Source of the DNA: Gluconacetobacter asukensis
GTDB taxonomy: Bacteria; Pseudomonadota; Alphaproteobacteria; Acetobacterales; Acetobacteraceae
NCBI RefSeq assembly: GCF_014174375.1
Contig: NZ_JABEQE010000005.1
Span: forward strand, 186,001-250,000
Reading direction: 5' to 3'
DNA length: 64,000 nt
This document shows, in pieces, positions 28,115-37,800 of this stretch. The translations under genes and the position numbers were made by a program. Each line of letters begins with the position of its first letter. Positions within the stretch are counted from its first letter, which is position 1. The notes under the pieces were generated by a model that did not search any database, was not told the DNA's origin, and saw only the letters and a list, made by a program, of their open reading frames with translations.

Positions 28115-30751
28115 ATGACCTCCACAAACGATATCCGCGCGACCTTCCTCGACTATTTCGCGGCTAACGGTCATCAGATCGTGCCGTCCTCGTCGCTGGT
28201 GCCGCGCAATGACCCGACCCTGCTGTTCACAAATGCCGGCATGGTCCAGTTCAAGAACGTCTTCACGGGGCAGGAAACCCGCCCCTATTCCCGCGCCACC
28301 ACGGCACAGAAGGTGGTTCGGGCCGGCGGCAAGCATAATGACCTGGATAATGTCGGCTACACGGCCCGCCACCACACCTTCTTCGAGATGATGGGGAATT
28401 TCTCCTTCGGCGACTATTTCAAGCCCGAAGCGATCGAATTCGCCTGGAGCCTGATCACGCGCAATTTCGGCCTGCCGGCCGAAAAGCTGCTGGTCACCGT
28501 CTATGCCGATGACGAGGAAGCGGCCGCGCTGTGGCGCAAGATCGCCGGCCTGCCGGACCAGCGGATCATCCGCATCGGCACCGCCGACAATTTCTGGCGG
28601 ATGGGCGATACCGGCCCCTGCGGCCCCTGTTCGGAAATCTTCTACGATCACGGGCCCGACGTACCCGGCGGCCCTCCCGGCTCACCGGACGAGGATGGCG
28701 ATCGTTTCGTCGAGATCTGGAACCTCGTGTTCATGCAGTTCTTCGAGGACCCGCCGGGCGTCCGCTCGCCGCTGCCGCGTCCCTCGATCGACACCGGAAT
28801 GGGGCTGGAACGCTTCGCCGCCATCATGCAGGGCAAGCGCGACAATTACGACACGGACACGATGCGCGCGCTGATCCTGGCCTCCGCCGAGGCCACGGGT
28901 CAGGATCCGGACGGCCCGTTCCGCGCCAGCCACCGCGTGGTAGCCGACCATCTGCGCTCAACCTCGTTCCTGATCGCGGACGGCGTGCTGCCCTCCAAGG
29001 ACGGGCGCGGCTACGTCCTGCGCCGCATCATGCGCCGCGCGATGCGCCACCTGCACATGATGGGCACCAAGGAGACGGTGTTCCACCGCCTGGTGCCCGC
29101 CCTGGTACGCCAGATGGGCGCCGCCTATCCCGAACTGGTCCAGGCCGAAGCCCTGATCCGCGAGACGATGCGCGGCGAGGAAGAACGTTTCAAGGCGATG
29201 CTGGAACGTGGCCTCGCGCTGCTGGCCGACGAGACGGCGAAGCTGGGCGACGGCCAGAAACTGCCCGGCGACGTGGCGTTCAAGCTGTACGACACGTTCG
29301 GCTTCCCGCTGGACCTGACGCAGGACGCGCTGCGCGGCGGCAGTCATGAGGTCGACGTCGCAGGCTTCGACAGCGCGATGCAGCTCCAGCGCGAACGCGC
29401 CCGCGCCGCGTGGAGCGGCTCGGGCGACAGCGCGACCGAAACCGTGTGGTTCGAGGCCCGCGATACGTTCGGCGCCAGCGAGTTCCTGGGCTACGCGACC
29501 GAACAGGCCGATGCCGAGATCCAGGCCATCATCAGCAACGGCCAGTCGGTCCATGACGCGCCGGCGGGCACCGAAGTCGCGCTGCTGCTGAACCAGACGC
29601 CGTTCTACGGCGAAAGCGGCGGCCAGGTCGGCGATACCGGCCTGATCACCGCTCCGGGCCTGCGCATCGCCGTCACCGACACGCAGAAGCGGCTGGGCGA
29701 CCTGCTGGTTCATTCCGGTAAGGTGATCGAGGGCACGGTTCGCGTTGGCCAGGCAGTCACCGCCACCGTCGACCACGAACGGCGCAGCGCGATCCGCGCC
29801 CACCATTCCGCCACCCACCTGCTGCACGAGGCGCTGCGCCGGCGCCTGGGCGAGCATGTCACGCAGAAAGGCAGCCTGAACGCGCCTGACCGCCTGCGCT
29901 TCGACATCAGCCAGCCCCGCCCGCTGACGCCGGAAGAAATCGCCGAGGTCGAGGCCGAGGTGAACGCCCGCATCCGCGAGAACAGCCCGGTCACCACCCG
30001 CCCGATGTCGCAGGAAGAAGCCGTGGCGCAGGGCGCGATGGCCCTGTTCGGCGAGAAATACGGCGACGAAGTTCGCGTCGTGTTCATGGGCCCGCCCGAG
30101 GATAATCGGCCAGCCTGGTCGATCGAGCTGTGCGGCGGCACGCATGTCAACCGAACCGGCGATATCGGTCTGTTCCGCATCACGTCGGAAAGCGGCGTCT
30201 CCGCCGGCATCCGCCGCATCGAGGCGGTAACCGGCAAGGCCGCCGAGGCCGCCGCCGTCGCCACCGAGCAGCGTCTGGCCCAGGTGGCGGCGATGCTGCG
30301 TGTCTCGACCGCCGAAGCCCCCGAGCGGCTGGCGGTGATCCTGGAAGAACGCAAGGTCATGGAGCGTCAGATCTCCGACCTGCAACGCAAGCTGGCCAGC
30401 GGCGGCGAGGGCGGCGCGACCACCGAGACAATCAACGGCGTGGGCTTCATCGCCCGCAATGTGGGTGACCTGCCGGCACGCGAGCTGAAATCGCTGGCCG
30501 ATTCCCTGCGTCAGCAGGTTGGCTCCGGCGTGGTGGCCCTGGTCTCGACCGCCGATAGCAAGGGCAGCGTGGTCGTCAGCGTCACCGCCGACCTGACGGA
30601 ACGTTTCGACGCAGTCGAACTGGTGCGGGCCGCCAGTGCCGCCATGGGCGGCAAGGGGGGCGGGGGACGGCGCGACATGGCCCAGGCCGGCGGCCCGGAC
30701 GTAGCACAGGCCGATGCGGCACTCGAGGCAGTACGCAAGGCCCTGGCCTGA
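28115..30751 (+). CDS. alaS: Alanyl-tRNA synthetase
   Basis: 878 aa from the ATG at 28115, close to the 876 aa of E. coli AlaS; the frame is open further upstream but only as antisense of tenA. Class II motifs appear at the N-terminus ([40 protein letters not shown]). The editing domain has the zinc-binding [13 protein letters not shown] and [15 protein letters not shown]. The C-Ala domain ends with the Gly-rich [16 protein letters not shown] typical of AlaS. It charges tRNA-Ala and clears mischarged Ser or Gly. Confidence 0.97.
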   Translation: MTSTNDIRATFLDYFAANGHQIVPSSSLVPRNDPTLLFTNAGMVQFKNVFTGQETRPYSRATTAQKVVRAGGKHNDLDNVGYTARHHTFFEMMGNFSFGDYFKPEAIEFAWSLITRNFGLPAEKLLVTVYADDEEAAALWRKIAGLPDQRIIRIGTADNFWRMGDTGPCGPCSEIFYDHGPDVPGGPPGSPDEDGDRFVEIWNLVFMQFFEDPPGVRSPLPRPSIDTGMGLERFAAIMQGKRDNYDTDTMRALILASAEATGQDPDGPFRASHRVVADHLRSTSFLIADGVLPSKDGRGYVLRRIMRRAMRHLHMMGTKETVFHRLVPALVRQMGAAYPELVQAEALIRETMRGEEERFKAMLERGLALLADETAKLGDGQKLPGDVAFKLYDTFGFPLDLTQDALRGGSHEVDVAGFDSAMQLQRERARAAWSGSGDSATETVWFEARDTFGASEFLGYATEQADAEIQAIISNGQSVHDAPAGTEVALLLNQTPFYGESGGQVGDTGLITAPGLRIAVTDTQKRLGDLLVHSGKVIEGTVRVGQAVTATVDHERRSAIRAHHSATHLLHEALRRRLGEHVTQKGSLNAPDRLRFDISQPRPLTPEEIAEVEAEVNARIRENSPVTTRPMSQEEAVAQGAMALFGEKYGDEVRVVFMGPPEDNRPAWSIELCGGTHVNRTGDIGLFRITSESGVSAGIRRIEAVTGKAAEAAAVATEQRLAQVAAMLRVSTAEAPERLAVILEERKVMERQISDLQRKLASGGEGGATTETINGVGFIARNVGDLPARELKSLADSLRQQVGSGVVALVSTADSKGSVVVSVTADLTERFDAVELVRAASAAMGGKGGGGRRDMAQAGGPDVAQADAALEAVRKALA

Positions 30752-30763
30752 TCTTCCGGCTGG

Positions 30764-30798
30764 ACACATTGCCGTGTCACGCACACACGGCGATGTGT
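30764..30798 (+). terminator. Long hairpin after alaS
   Basis: ACACATTGCCGTGT (30764-30777) and ACACGGCGATGTGT (30785-30798) pair over 14 positions, with one G-U pair in RNA, around a 7-base loop. It starts 12 bases after the alaS stop. There is no T-run, so it may end transcription with Rho or protect the mRNA 3' end. Confidence 0.6.
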
Positions 30799-30960
30799 CT
30801 GCCCCCTGACATAGTGTGTCCCGGGCCTCCGAGGGAGAAACCGGACCTGTGCCGTCCCCGTTTCCATGCTATCTATGACGGACCCGGCTGTGTCGGCGCC
30901 CTGGCGTCCGCATGCCATGACGGGATTTTTCCGTCCGGGTGACCGTTCGAACGCCACTGT

Positions 30961-30979
30961 GAAGTCCCAGGCGGACTTC
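30961..30979 (+). promoter_or_regulatory. Hairpin in the carbonic anhydrase leader
   Basis: GAAGTCC (30961-30967) and GGACTTC (30973-30979) form a perfect 7-bp stem with a 5-base loop, 18 bases before the start codon and just upstream of AGGG. It could affect ribosome access or mRNA stability. No known riboswitch class is recognised. Confidence 0.35.
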
Positions 30980-30997
30980 AGGACATAGGGACCTTCG

Positions 30998-31696
30998 ATG
31001 GCCGATACCGATGCCAAGAAAACGCTGATCTCGCTCCTGCATGGAGTAGAGAAGTTCAATGCCGAAGTCTTTCCGCAGAATCGCGAACTGTTCGCGGAAC
31101 TGGCCGGCCAGCAATCTCCGGACACGCTGTTCATCGCCTGTGCCGACAGCCGCGTGAATCCCAGCATGATCACGCAGACCCAGCCGGGCGACCTGTTCGT
31201 GCTGCGCAATATCGGCAATATCGTTCCGGCTTACGGCGAAATGCTGGGCGGCGTGTCATCCGCAATCGAATACGCCGTCCTGGCGCTGGGCGTGTCGACC
31301 ATCATCGTCTGCGGCCATTCCGATTGCGGCGCGATGAAAGCCCTGCTGGACCCCGATCCATCCAAACTGGCGCACATGCCCACCGTCGCGTCCTGGCTGC
31401 GCAATGCCGAAGCAGCCCGAGCGGTTGCGGGTGCGTTGCAGGCCACCGACGCCGGCCCGCAATCCGTGCGCAGCCTGGCGGAACAGAATGTGGTACTGCA
31501 GATCGCGCATCTGCGCACGCACCCGGCGGTCGCCGCCGCGCTGGCGCGCAACACGCTGATCCTGCAAGGCTGGTTCTACGATATCGCCAGCGGCGAGGTC
31601 GTGATTCTGGACGAAGCCACGCGGTCCAGCATCCATGTGGACGAAGCCATCGCCCGCCTGACCCGCGAGGTGGATGGGAAGACTGACCAGGCCTGA
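30998..31696 (+). CDS. can: Beta-class carbonic anhydrase
   Basis: 232 aa. It interconverts CO2 and bicarbonate. Zinc ligands are visible in IACADSRVNP (Cys and Asp-Arg dyad) and in CGHSDCGAMKALL (His and Cys), and FVLRNIGNIVP and GVSSAIEYAVLALG are standard beta-CA blocks. Length is typical. Bicarbonate supply would support carboxylases such as acetyl-CoA carboxylase, encoded elsewhere in the window. The last 23 bases overlap the downstream EEP-family gene. The start has AGGG 7 bases upstream. Confidence 0.95.
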   Translation: MADTDAKKTLISLLHGVEKFNAEVFPQNRELFAELAGQQSPDTLFIACADSRVNPSMITQTQPGDLFVLRNIGNIVPAYGEMLGGVSSAIEYAVLALGVSTIIVCGHSDCGAMKALLDPDPSKLAHMPTVASWLRNAEAARAVAGALQATDAGPQSVRSLAEQNVVLQIAHLRTHPAVAAALARNTLILQGWFYDIASGEVVILDEATRSSIHVDEAIARLTREVDGKTDQA

Positions 31697-32576
31697 CCCG
31701 CGACCGGCGGCCATCCGCCTCCTGGCCTGTGCCGGGTGGCTGGTGGCCGTCCTGGCCACCCAGGGGGCCATGGCGCGCACGATCAAGGTCTCGACCTGGA
31801 ACCTGGACTGGCTGACGGCGCGGGCGCCGGGCGACCCCGCCCTGCCCCGCGACCTTCCCCGCCGCAGTGACGCCGGGCTGCGCCAGCTGGCGGCCTACGC
31901 CACGCGGCTCGGCGGCGACATTGTCGGGTTTCAGGAAGTGGATTCCCCAGCCCTGGCCGCCCGCCTGTTCCCGCCCTCACGCTACCGGATCGTCATGAGC
32001 GACGATCATGTGGTCCAGCATGTTGGACTGGCCGTGGCAACCGGGCTGACCGTCACCCGCCATCCCGACATCTCGGAACTCGATGTCTATCCGCCCGACG
32101 CGCCCCATCGTTTACGCGCGGGACTGGATGTCACGATCGACGACGGCACTGCCAGCCTGCGCATCCTGATCGTGCATCTCAAGGCCGGATGCCGTAACGC
32201 GGCCCTGGCCGACCGTCGACCGGCCTGCCGGACGCTGGCGCGTCAGCTGACGGTGCTGGACGACTGGATTGCCCAGCGCCAGGACGAAGGCGTAGCCTTC
32301 CTGGTCATGGGAGACTTCAACCGCAACCTGACACCGTCCGACCCGTTCTTCCGGCAACTGGAAACCGACGGTCCCCTGACGCTGACAACGGCCGGGCGGG
32401 CGAGCCCGTGCTGGGGCGGTACCTATTTCATCGACCACATCCTGCTGGGCAACCAGGCCCGCGCGTGGCTCCGCCCCGACAGCCTCCGGGTCCTGACCTA
32501 TGACACGCAGGACCCCGCCCAGGCGCCGGACCTGTCCGACCATTGCCCGGTTTCGGTCGGGCTCGATATGCCCTGA
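31674..32576 (+). CDS. Secreted endonuclease/exonuclease/phosphatase family protein
   Basis: 300 aa. An N-terminal signal sequence (LLACAGWLVAVLATQGAMA) predicts export to the periplasm or beyond. The EEP active-site blocks occur in order: STWNLDWL, GFQEVD, LIVHLKAGC, MGDFNRNL, YFIDHILLG and DLSDHCPVSVGL. Such enzymes cleave phosphodiesters in nucleic acids, phospholipids or sugars; the substrate cannot be told here. Six Cys residues are not obviously paired. It overlaps the carbonic anhydrase gene by 23 bases, with GAGGTGG before the ATG, so it is probably translated from the same mRNA. Confidence 0.85.
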   Translation: MGRLTRPDPRPAAIRLLACAGWLVAVLATQGAMARTIKVSTWNLDWLTARAPGDPALPRDLPRRSDAGLRQLAAYATRLGGDIVGFQEVDSPALAARLFPPSRYRIVMSDDHVVQHVGLAVATGLTVTRHPDISELDVYPPDAPHRLRAGLDVTIDDGTASLRILIVHLKAGCRNAALADRRPACRTLARQLTVLDDWIAQRQDEGVAFLVMGDFNRNLTPSDPFFRQLETDGPLTLTTAGRASPCWGGTYFIDHILLGNQARAWLRPDSLRVLTYDTQDPAQAPDLSDHCPVSVGLDMP

Positions 32577-32596
32577 CCAGGCGAAAGGCTTTCCTC

Positions 32597-33571
32597 ATGG
32601 AATATCGTCACCTCGGCCGTTCCGGCCTTCGCGTTTCGGCCGTCGGGCTGGGATGCAATAATCTGGGCGGCCGTATCGGGCTGGAAGAATCCCGGGCGGT
32701 GGTCCATCAGGCCCTGGACAGCGGCATCACCCTGTTCGACGTCGCCGACGTCTATGGACGGCGCGAGGCCCATTACGGCGCGTCGGAGGAAACGCTAGGC
32801 GCGATCCTCGGGCCGCGCCGCAACGAGATCGTCCTCGCCACCAAGTTCGGCATGCCCATGGATGCCGAAGGCCGCCTCCAGGGTGCCTCGCGCCGCTATA
32901 TCCGCCAGGCTGTCGAAGCCAGCCTGTCCCGCCTGCGAACCGACCGGATCGACCTGTACCAGGTGCACGTCCCCGACCCGGCCACCCCGATCGAAGAGAC
33001 CCTGCGCGCGCTCGACGACCTGATCCGCGAGGGAAAGATCCTCTATGCCGGCTGTTCCAATTTTGCCGCCTGGCAGGTCGCCGATGCCTGTCATGTCGCA
33101 CGCATTTCGGGCTATGCCGGCTTCATCTCCTGCCAGGACGAACTGTCCCTGCTGGCACGGGACGCATTGCGCGACCTGGTGCCGGCGATCCGTCATTACG
33201 GATTGGGGCTGCTGCCTTACTTCCCCCTGGCCAGCGGCGTCCTGACCGGGAAATACCACCGCAACACGCCCCCGCCCCCCGGCAGCCGATTGAGCGCCTG
33301 GATCCACCTGGCCGATCGCTACCTGACCGACGCCAACTGGACCCTGCTCGATCGGCTGGACGCCGTGGCACACGCAAGCGGGCGCAGCCTGACCGAACTC
33401 GCCTTCGGCTGGCTGCTGTCACACGATATCGTAGGGTCGGTCATTGCCGGCGCGACCCGCCCGGCCCAGATCGAGGCCAACGTCGCCGCCGCCGCCCGCC
33501 CGCTGACGGCCGAGGAACGCGACGCGATCACAGCCGCACTATCACCGGAATCGGCAGACGCACAGCAATGA
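32597..33571 (+). CDS. Aldo/keto reductase
   Basis: 324 aa from the ATG at 32597 (AAGG upstream). The NADPH-dependent AKR barrel starts MEYRHLGRSGLRVSAVGLGC. The catalytic tetrad can be placed: Asp and Tyr in FDVADVYGRRE, Lys in LATKFGMP, and His in DLYQVHVPD. The C-terminal SVIAGATRPAQIEANVAA is the cofactor-binding loop. It resembles YghZ/general-stress type AKRs. The substrate is unknown. It begins 20 bases after the EEP gene, so they may be cotranscribed. Confidence 0.88.
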   Translation: MEYRHLGRSGLRVSAVGLGCNNLGGRIGLEESRAVVHQALDSGITLFDVADVYGRREAHYGASEETLGAILGPRRNEIVLATKFGMPMDAEGRLQGASRRYIRQAVEASLSRLRTDRIDLYQVHVPDPATPIEETLRALDDLIREGKILYAGCSNFAAWQVADACHVARISGYAGFISCQDELSLLARDALRDLVPAIRHYGLGLLPYFPLASGVLTGKYHRNTPPPPGSRLSAWIHLADRYLTDANWTLLDRLDAVAHASGRSLTELAFGWLLSHDIVGSVIAGATRPAQIEANVAAAARPLTAEERDAITAALSPESADAQQ

Positions 33572-33656
33572 CGAACACGACCGGCCGGCAATCATACCGC
33601 CCGGTCAGGGCGCTGCAACCGGGCACGCGCCCGCCATGGGAAGCAGAAGGAGCCTG

Positions 33657-33794
33657 TCAGGCGGGCCAGACGCCAGAAAAGAAAGCCGCCCGCCAACCGA
33701 TCAGAATCATGCCCATGACGAACAGAATCGCGCCCATAAGCTGAAACACGTCGCGTAGCGGGGTCTGGGGCGCATGATCCTCGATCTCAGGCAT
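33657..33794 (-). CDS. 45-aa small membrane protein
   Basis: The peptide starts MPEIEDHAPQTPLRDVFQLM, then one hydrophobic helix (LMGAILFVMGMILIGW), and ends FFSGVWPA. A strong ribosome binding site (GGAAGGGAG) lies 7 bases before the ATG, and a possible promoter (TTGTCG, 16 bases, TAGTAA) sits directly upstream. The open frame extends to 33986 but the extension looks non-coding. No family is recognised. The soluble acidic N-terminus and single helix suggest an accessory subunit or stress micro-protein of the inner membrane. Confidence 0.6.
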   Translation of the reverse strand: MPEIEDHAPQTPLRDVFQLMGAILFVMGMILIGWRAAFFSGVWPA

Positions 33795-34022
33795 GAATCG
33801 CTCCCTTCCTGCATTGTTACTATTCTTAACATCCGGCACGACAACGCGAAAAGGGCCGCCCTCTCCGGGACTTGCTTTGTGACGAAAAAGTGTCCGCACA
33901 ATGCCCAAAACCGCGCCATACGCCCGCTCAGACACTATTTGAAAAAACAGTCCACCAACCAGAAAGCGCAGCACAGGAAACCGCATCGGATCGTCGGCAA
34001 ACCCGGCCGGCAGAGCCGCCCC

Positions 34023-34817
34023 TCACCCTGGGTGACGCAGCAGGCCCCCTTCCACCCGCAAGGTTGCTCCGGTGGTAGCCGAGGCCTGCGGCGAGCAGAC
34101 ATAAGCGACCATGCTGGCAATCTCCTCCGGCTCCGCCAGCCGCCGGATCAGCGAGGCCGGGCGATGCTGCGGCATGAACTCGGCCATGATTTCCTCGATC
34201 GGCCGGCCGGTCTCCTGCGCCGCCTTGGCGAACATCTCCATCACGCCCTCGGTCCGGGTCGGCCCCGGCAGCACCGAATTGACCGTCACACCGCTTCCAG
34301 GAATGCTCTCGGCGATGCCGCGCGCAATCACGACCTGTGCGGCCTTGGAAAAACCATAGGCGACCATGTCCGCCGGAATGTTCAGTGCCGATTCGCTGGA
34401 GACGAACACCACGCGCCCCCACGCCCGCTCGACCATGCCCGGCAGATAATGGCGCGTCAGGCGCACGCCGCTCAGGACGTTGACGTCGAAGAAACGCTGC
34501 CAGTCCTCGTCAGGGGTCTCAAGGAAAGGCTTCTGTTCGAAAATACCCAGATTATTGACCAGGATATCAGCCTGGGGAACAAGGCGGACGAATCCGTCGA
34601 TCCCCTCTTTCGTTCCCAGGTCGGCCGGCACGCCGCGCAGCCGCGCCGTGGGCATGCGGGTCCGGATATAGGCCATGGCCTCATCCACCCTGGCCTGGCT
34701 GCGGCCGTTGACGATGACATCCGCCCCGGTTTCGGCCAGGGCCATCGCGATGGCCAGCCCGATCCCGGCGGTCGAGCCGCTGACGATCGCCGTTTTACCT
34801 GCCAGATCGATTTTCAT
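34023..34817 (-). CDS. Short-chain dehydrogenase/reductase
   Basis: 264 aa from the ATG at 34817, set by GGAGGA 6 bases upstream. The NAD(P)-binding motif is SGSTAGIGLAIAMAL (TGxxxGxG type), followed by DILVNNLGIF (NNAG variant), catalytic Ser in VFVSSESA, Y-x3-K in YGFSKAA and NSVLPGPTRTEG. The C-terminus TTGATLRVEGGLLRHPG is standard for SDRs. The acidic residue selecting NAD over NADP is not obvious, so cofactor and substrate are open. It follows mfd by 47 bases on the same strand. Confidence 0.9.
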   Translation of the reverse strand: MKIDLAGKTAIVSGSTAGIGLAIAMALAETGADVIVNGRSQARVDEAMAYIRTRMPTARLRGVPADLGTKEGIDGFVRLVPQADILVNNLGIFEQKPFLETPDEDWQRFFDVNVLSGVRLTRHYLPGMVERAWGRVVFVSSESALNIPADMVAYGFSKAAQVVIARGIAESIPGSGVTVNSVLPGPTRTEGVMEMFAKAAQETGRPIEEIMAEFMPQHRPASLIRRLAEPEEIASMVAYVCSPQASATTGATLRVEGGLLRHPG

Positions 34818-34864
34818 TCCGCTTCCTCCTTCCGCGTGTCCGTCACCACAAGCGGGGTGTGTCG

Positions 34865-37800
34865 TCAGGCCGCCTTCTCCTGTTCCGCCAGGCGGCCCAG
34901 CGCCTGGACCGTATCCTTTGCCAACCGAATGCGCTGTGCGTTCGTCATTTCCCGCACCAGCGCCAGCTTGTGGTCGGGGCGCAGTCGGACATTGCCCTCT
35001 TTCTGTGTCGCCATCCAAGCGACCAGTCCGGCCGGATTGGCAAAATGATTGCCCCGGAACTGGATCACCATTCCCTTGGGCCCGGCCTCCAGCCTCTCGA
35101 CCCCCGCCTCGCGGCACAGACGCTTGATCGCGACGACATCCAGCAGGTTACGCACCGGATCAGGCAGCGAACCGAACCGGTCGACCAGTTCGGCCTCCAT
35201 CGCTTCAATTTCGGCATCATTCGCCAGGGCGGCGATGCGGCGATACAGCCCCAGCCGCACCGGCAGGTCCGGCACATACTCTTCCGGGATCAGCACCGGC
35301 AGGCCCAGGATGATGTTCGGCGTCCAGTCCCGATCCTCGGCCTTGCGCCGTCCCTTTTCGGCGCGCAGTTCGGCCACCGCGTCTTCCAGCATCTGCTGAT
35401 AGAGCTCGATCCCAACCTCGCGAATATGGCCCGACTGCTCGTCGCCCAGCAGATTGCCCGCGCCGCGCAGATCCAGATCGTGGGACGCCAGCGTGAACCC
35501 CGCGCCCAGCGTGTCCAGCGTCTGCATGACCTCCAGCCGCTTTTCGGCGGCGGCCGACAGCACATGTGTCTGCGGCCAGGTCAGATAGGCATAGCCGCGC
35601 TGCTTGCCGCGCCCCACACGCCCGCGCAGCTGGTAGAGCTGCCCGAGGCCGAACATGTCGGCCCGATGGATGATCAGCGTGTTCACCGCCGGCATGTCCA
35701 ACCCGCTTTCCACGATGTTGGTGGAGAGCAGGATATCGTATTTGCCGTCGCTGAACTCGGTCATCACCCGTTCCAGCTCGGTCGGGGTCAGGCGCCCATG
35801 GGCCTGCACCAGCCGTGCATCGGGCACGATTTCCTGCAGACGGGCCCCCATGCGGTCCAGATCCTCGATCCGCGGCACCACGCAGAAGATCTGCCCGCCC
35901 CGGAACCGCTCACGCTGGATCGCCTCGCGGATCACCACGCTGTCGAAAGGCATGATGAAGGTACGCACCGCCAGCCGGTCTGTCGGCGGGGTGGCGATCA
36001 GGCTCATCTCCCGCACGCCGGTCAGCGCCAGTTGCAGCGTGCGCGGCAGCGGCGTGGCCGACAGGGTCAGGACATGCACGTCCTCGCGCAGCGCCTTCAG
36101 CTTCTCCTTGTGGGCGACGCCGAAATGCTGCTCCTCGTCGATGATCAGCAGTTCCAGGTCGGCGAACTGCACACCCTTGGCCAGCAGGGCATGCGTGCCG
36201 ATGATGATGTTGATGCTCCCGTCGGCCAGCCCCTTGCGCACCGCCGCCGCATCCTTCGCCGTAACCATGCGCGACAATTGCGCCACCGTGACCGGCAGCC
36301 CGGCAAACCGGGCCGAGAAGGTGCGGAAATGCTGCCGCGCCAGCAGCGTGGTGGGCACGACCACCGCCACCTGCGCGCCCGACATTGCGGCCACGAAAGC
36401 CGCGCGTAGCGCAACCTCGGTCTTGCCGAACCCGACATCGCCGCACACCAGACGATCCATCGGCCGGCCCGAGCCCATATCCTCCAGCACATCGGCGATG
36501 GCGCGCGCCTGGTCCTCGGTCTCGGCGAAGGGGAACCGGCTGCAGAATTCGTCCCACAAGCCTTCGGCCGGGGTCAGGCTCGGGGCCTCGCGCAGGGCCC
36601 GCATCGCGGCGGTGCGGATCAGCTCGCCCGCCATATCGCGGATGCGCTGCTTCATCCGCGACTTGCGGTTCTGCCAGGAAGCCCCGCCCAGCTTGTCCAG
36701 CGACACCCCGGCCTGATCGGAGCCGAAGCGACTCAGCAGTTCGATATTCTCGACCGGCAGGAACAGCTTTTCGTTGCCGTCATAGACCAGGCGCAGACAG
36801 TCATGCGGCGCGCTGCCGACCGCAACCGTCTCCAGCCCGTCATAGCGGCCGATGCCGTAATCCTGATGCACCACCAGATCGCCCTCGGCGATCTCCGACG
36901 CCTCGGCGATGAACTGGTCCGCCCGCTTGCGGCGGCGCGGCGGACGCGAAATCCGCTCGCCCAGCAGATCCTGCTCCGAGACGAAGGCCAGATTATCGGC
37001 GATAAAGCCGCGCTCCAGCCCCAGCGTCAGCAGCCCGACCGTACCGGCAGGCAGATCCTGCGCCTGGGTCCAGGTCTCGAACGTCTCGGCCCGCATGCCA
37101 TGCTCACGCAGCAGCGTCGCGATCCGCTCGCGCGATCCACGGGTCCAGGCCGAGAGATAGGCCCGTCGCCCGGTCTCGGCCCATTGCCGAACCTGCGCAT
37201 CGAGCATGGCAAACACGTTTTCGCGCGACCCGTCCCCGACCGACCGGGCGAACAGGATTCCTGGCCGGCCGAGCGCATCGATGCCCTCGGCCCCATCCGG
37301 GCGTGAGAAGGGATTGAACACCACCACCGGGTGGCCGGACAGCATCCCGTCCCACCCCTTGCGGTCCAGATACATCAGATGCGGCGGCAGCGGACGGTAC
37401 GGGACCTCGCCCTCGCGCACCGGCTGGCGCCGCGCCTCGAAATGGTCGGCGATCATTTCCAGCCGCGACGACAGAACCTCGTCCGCCTGATGGGCCATGA
37501 TCACCGCGACACCCGGCAAGTAATCGACCAGCGTTTCCAGATGCTCGTAGAATAGCGGCAGCCAGTGCTCCAGCCCGGCATGGCGCCGCCCGTCGGAGAC
37601 ATGCTGGTAGAGCGGATCGCCGGCGGCGGCAGGCCCGAACAGGTCGCGCCAACCAGTGCGAAAGCGCGAAATGCTGGCCTGATCGAGGCTGAAATCAGCC
37701 ACCGGCCGCATCACGAACCGATCCAGCCGGTCGGAGGAACGCTGGGTGGCGGGGTCGAAACGACGGATATTCTCGACCTCGTCGCCGAACAGGTCCAGCC

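Noticed and set aside
28958-30784. A 608-codon open frame on the minus strand
   Set aside because: Antisense of alaS, which has a full set of motifs; the antisense product has no recognisable domain.
33657-33986. A 109-codon version of the small membrane protein
   Set aside because: The extra 64 codons lack a ribosome binding site and cross a promoter-like AT-rich stretch; the 45-codon start has GGAAGGGAG at the right distance.
34859-36409. A 516-codon plus-strand open frame
   Set aside because: Antisense of mfd, with Gln/His/Arg-rich shadow composition.
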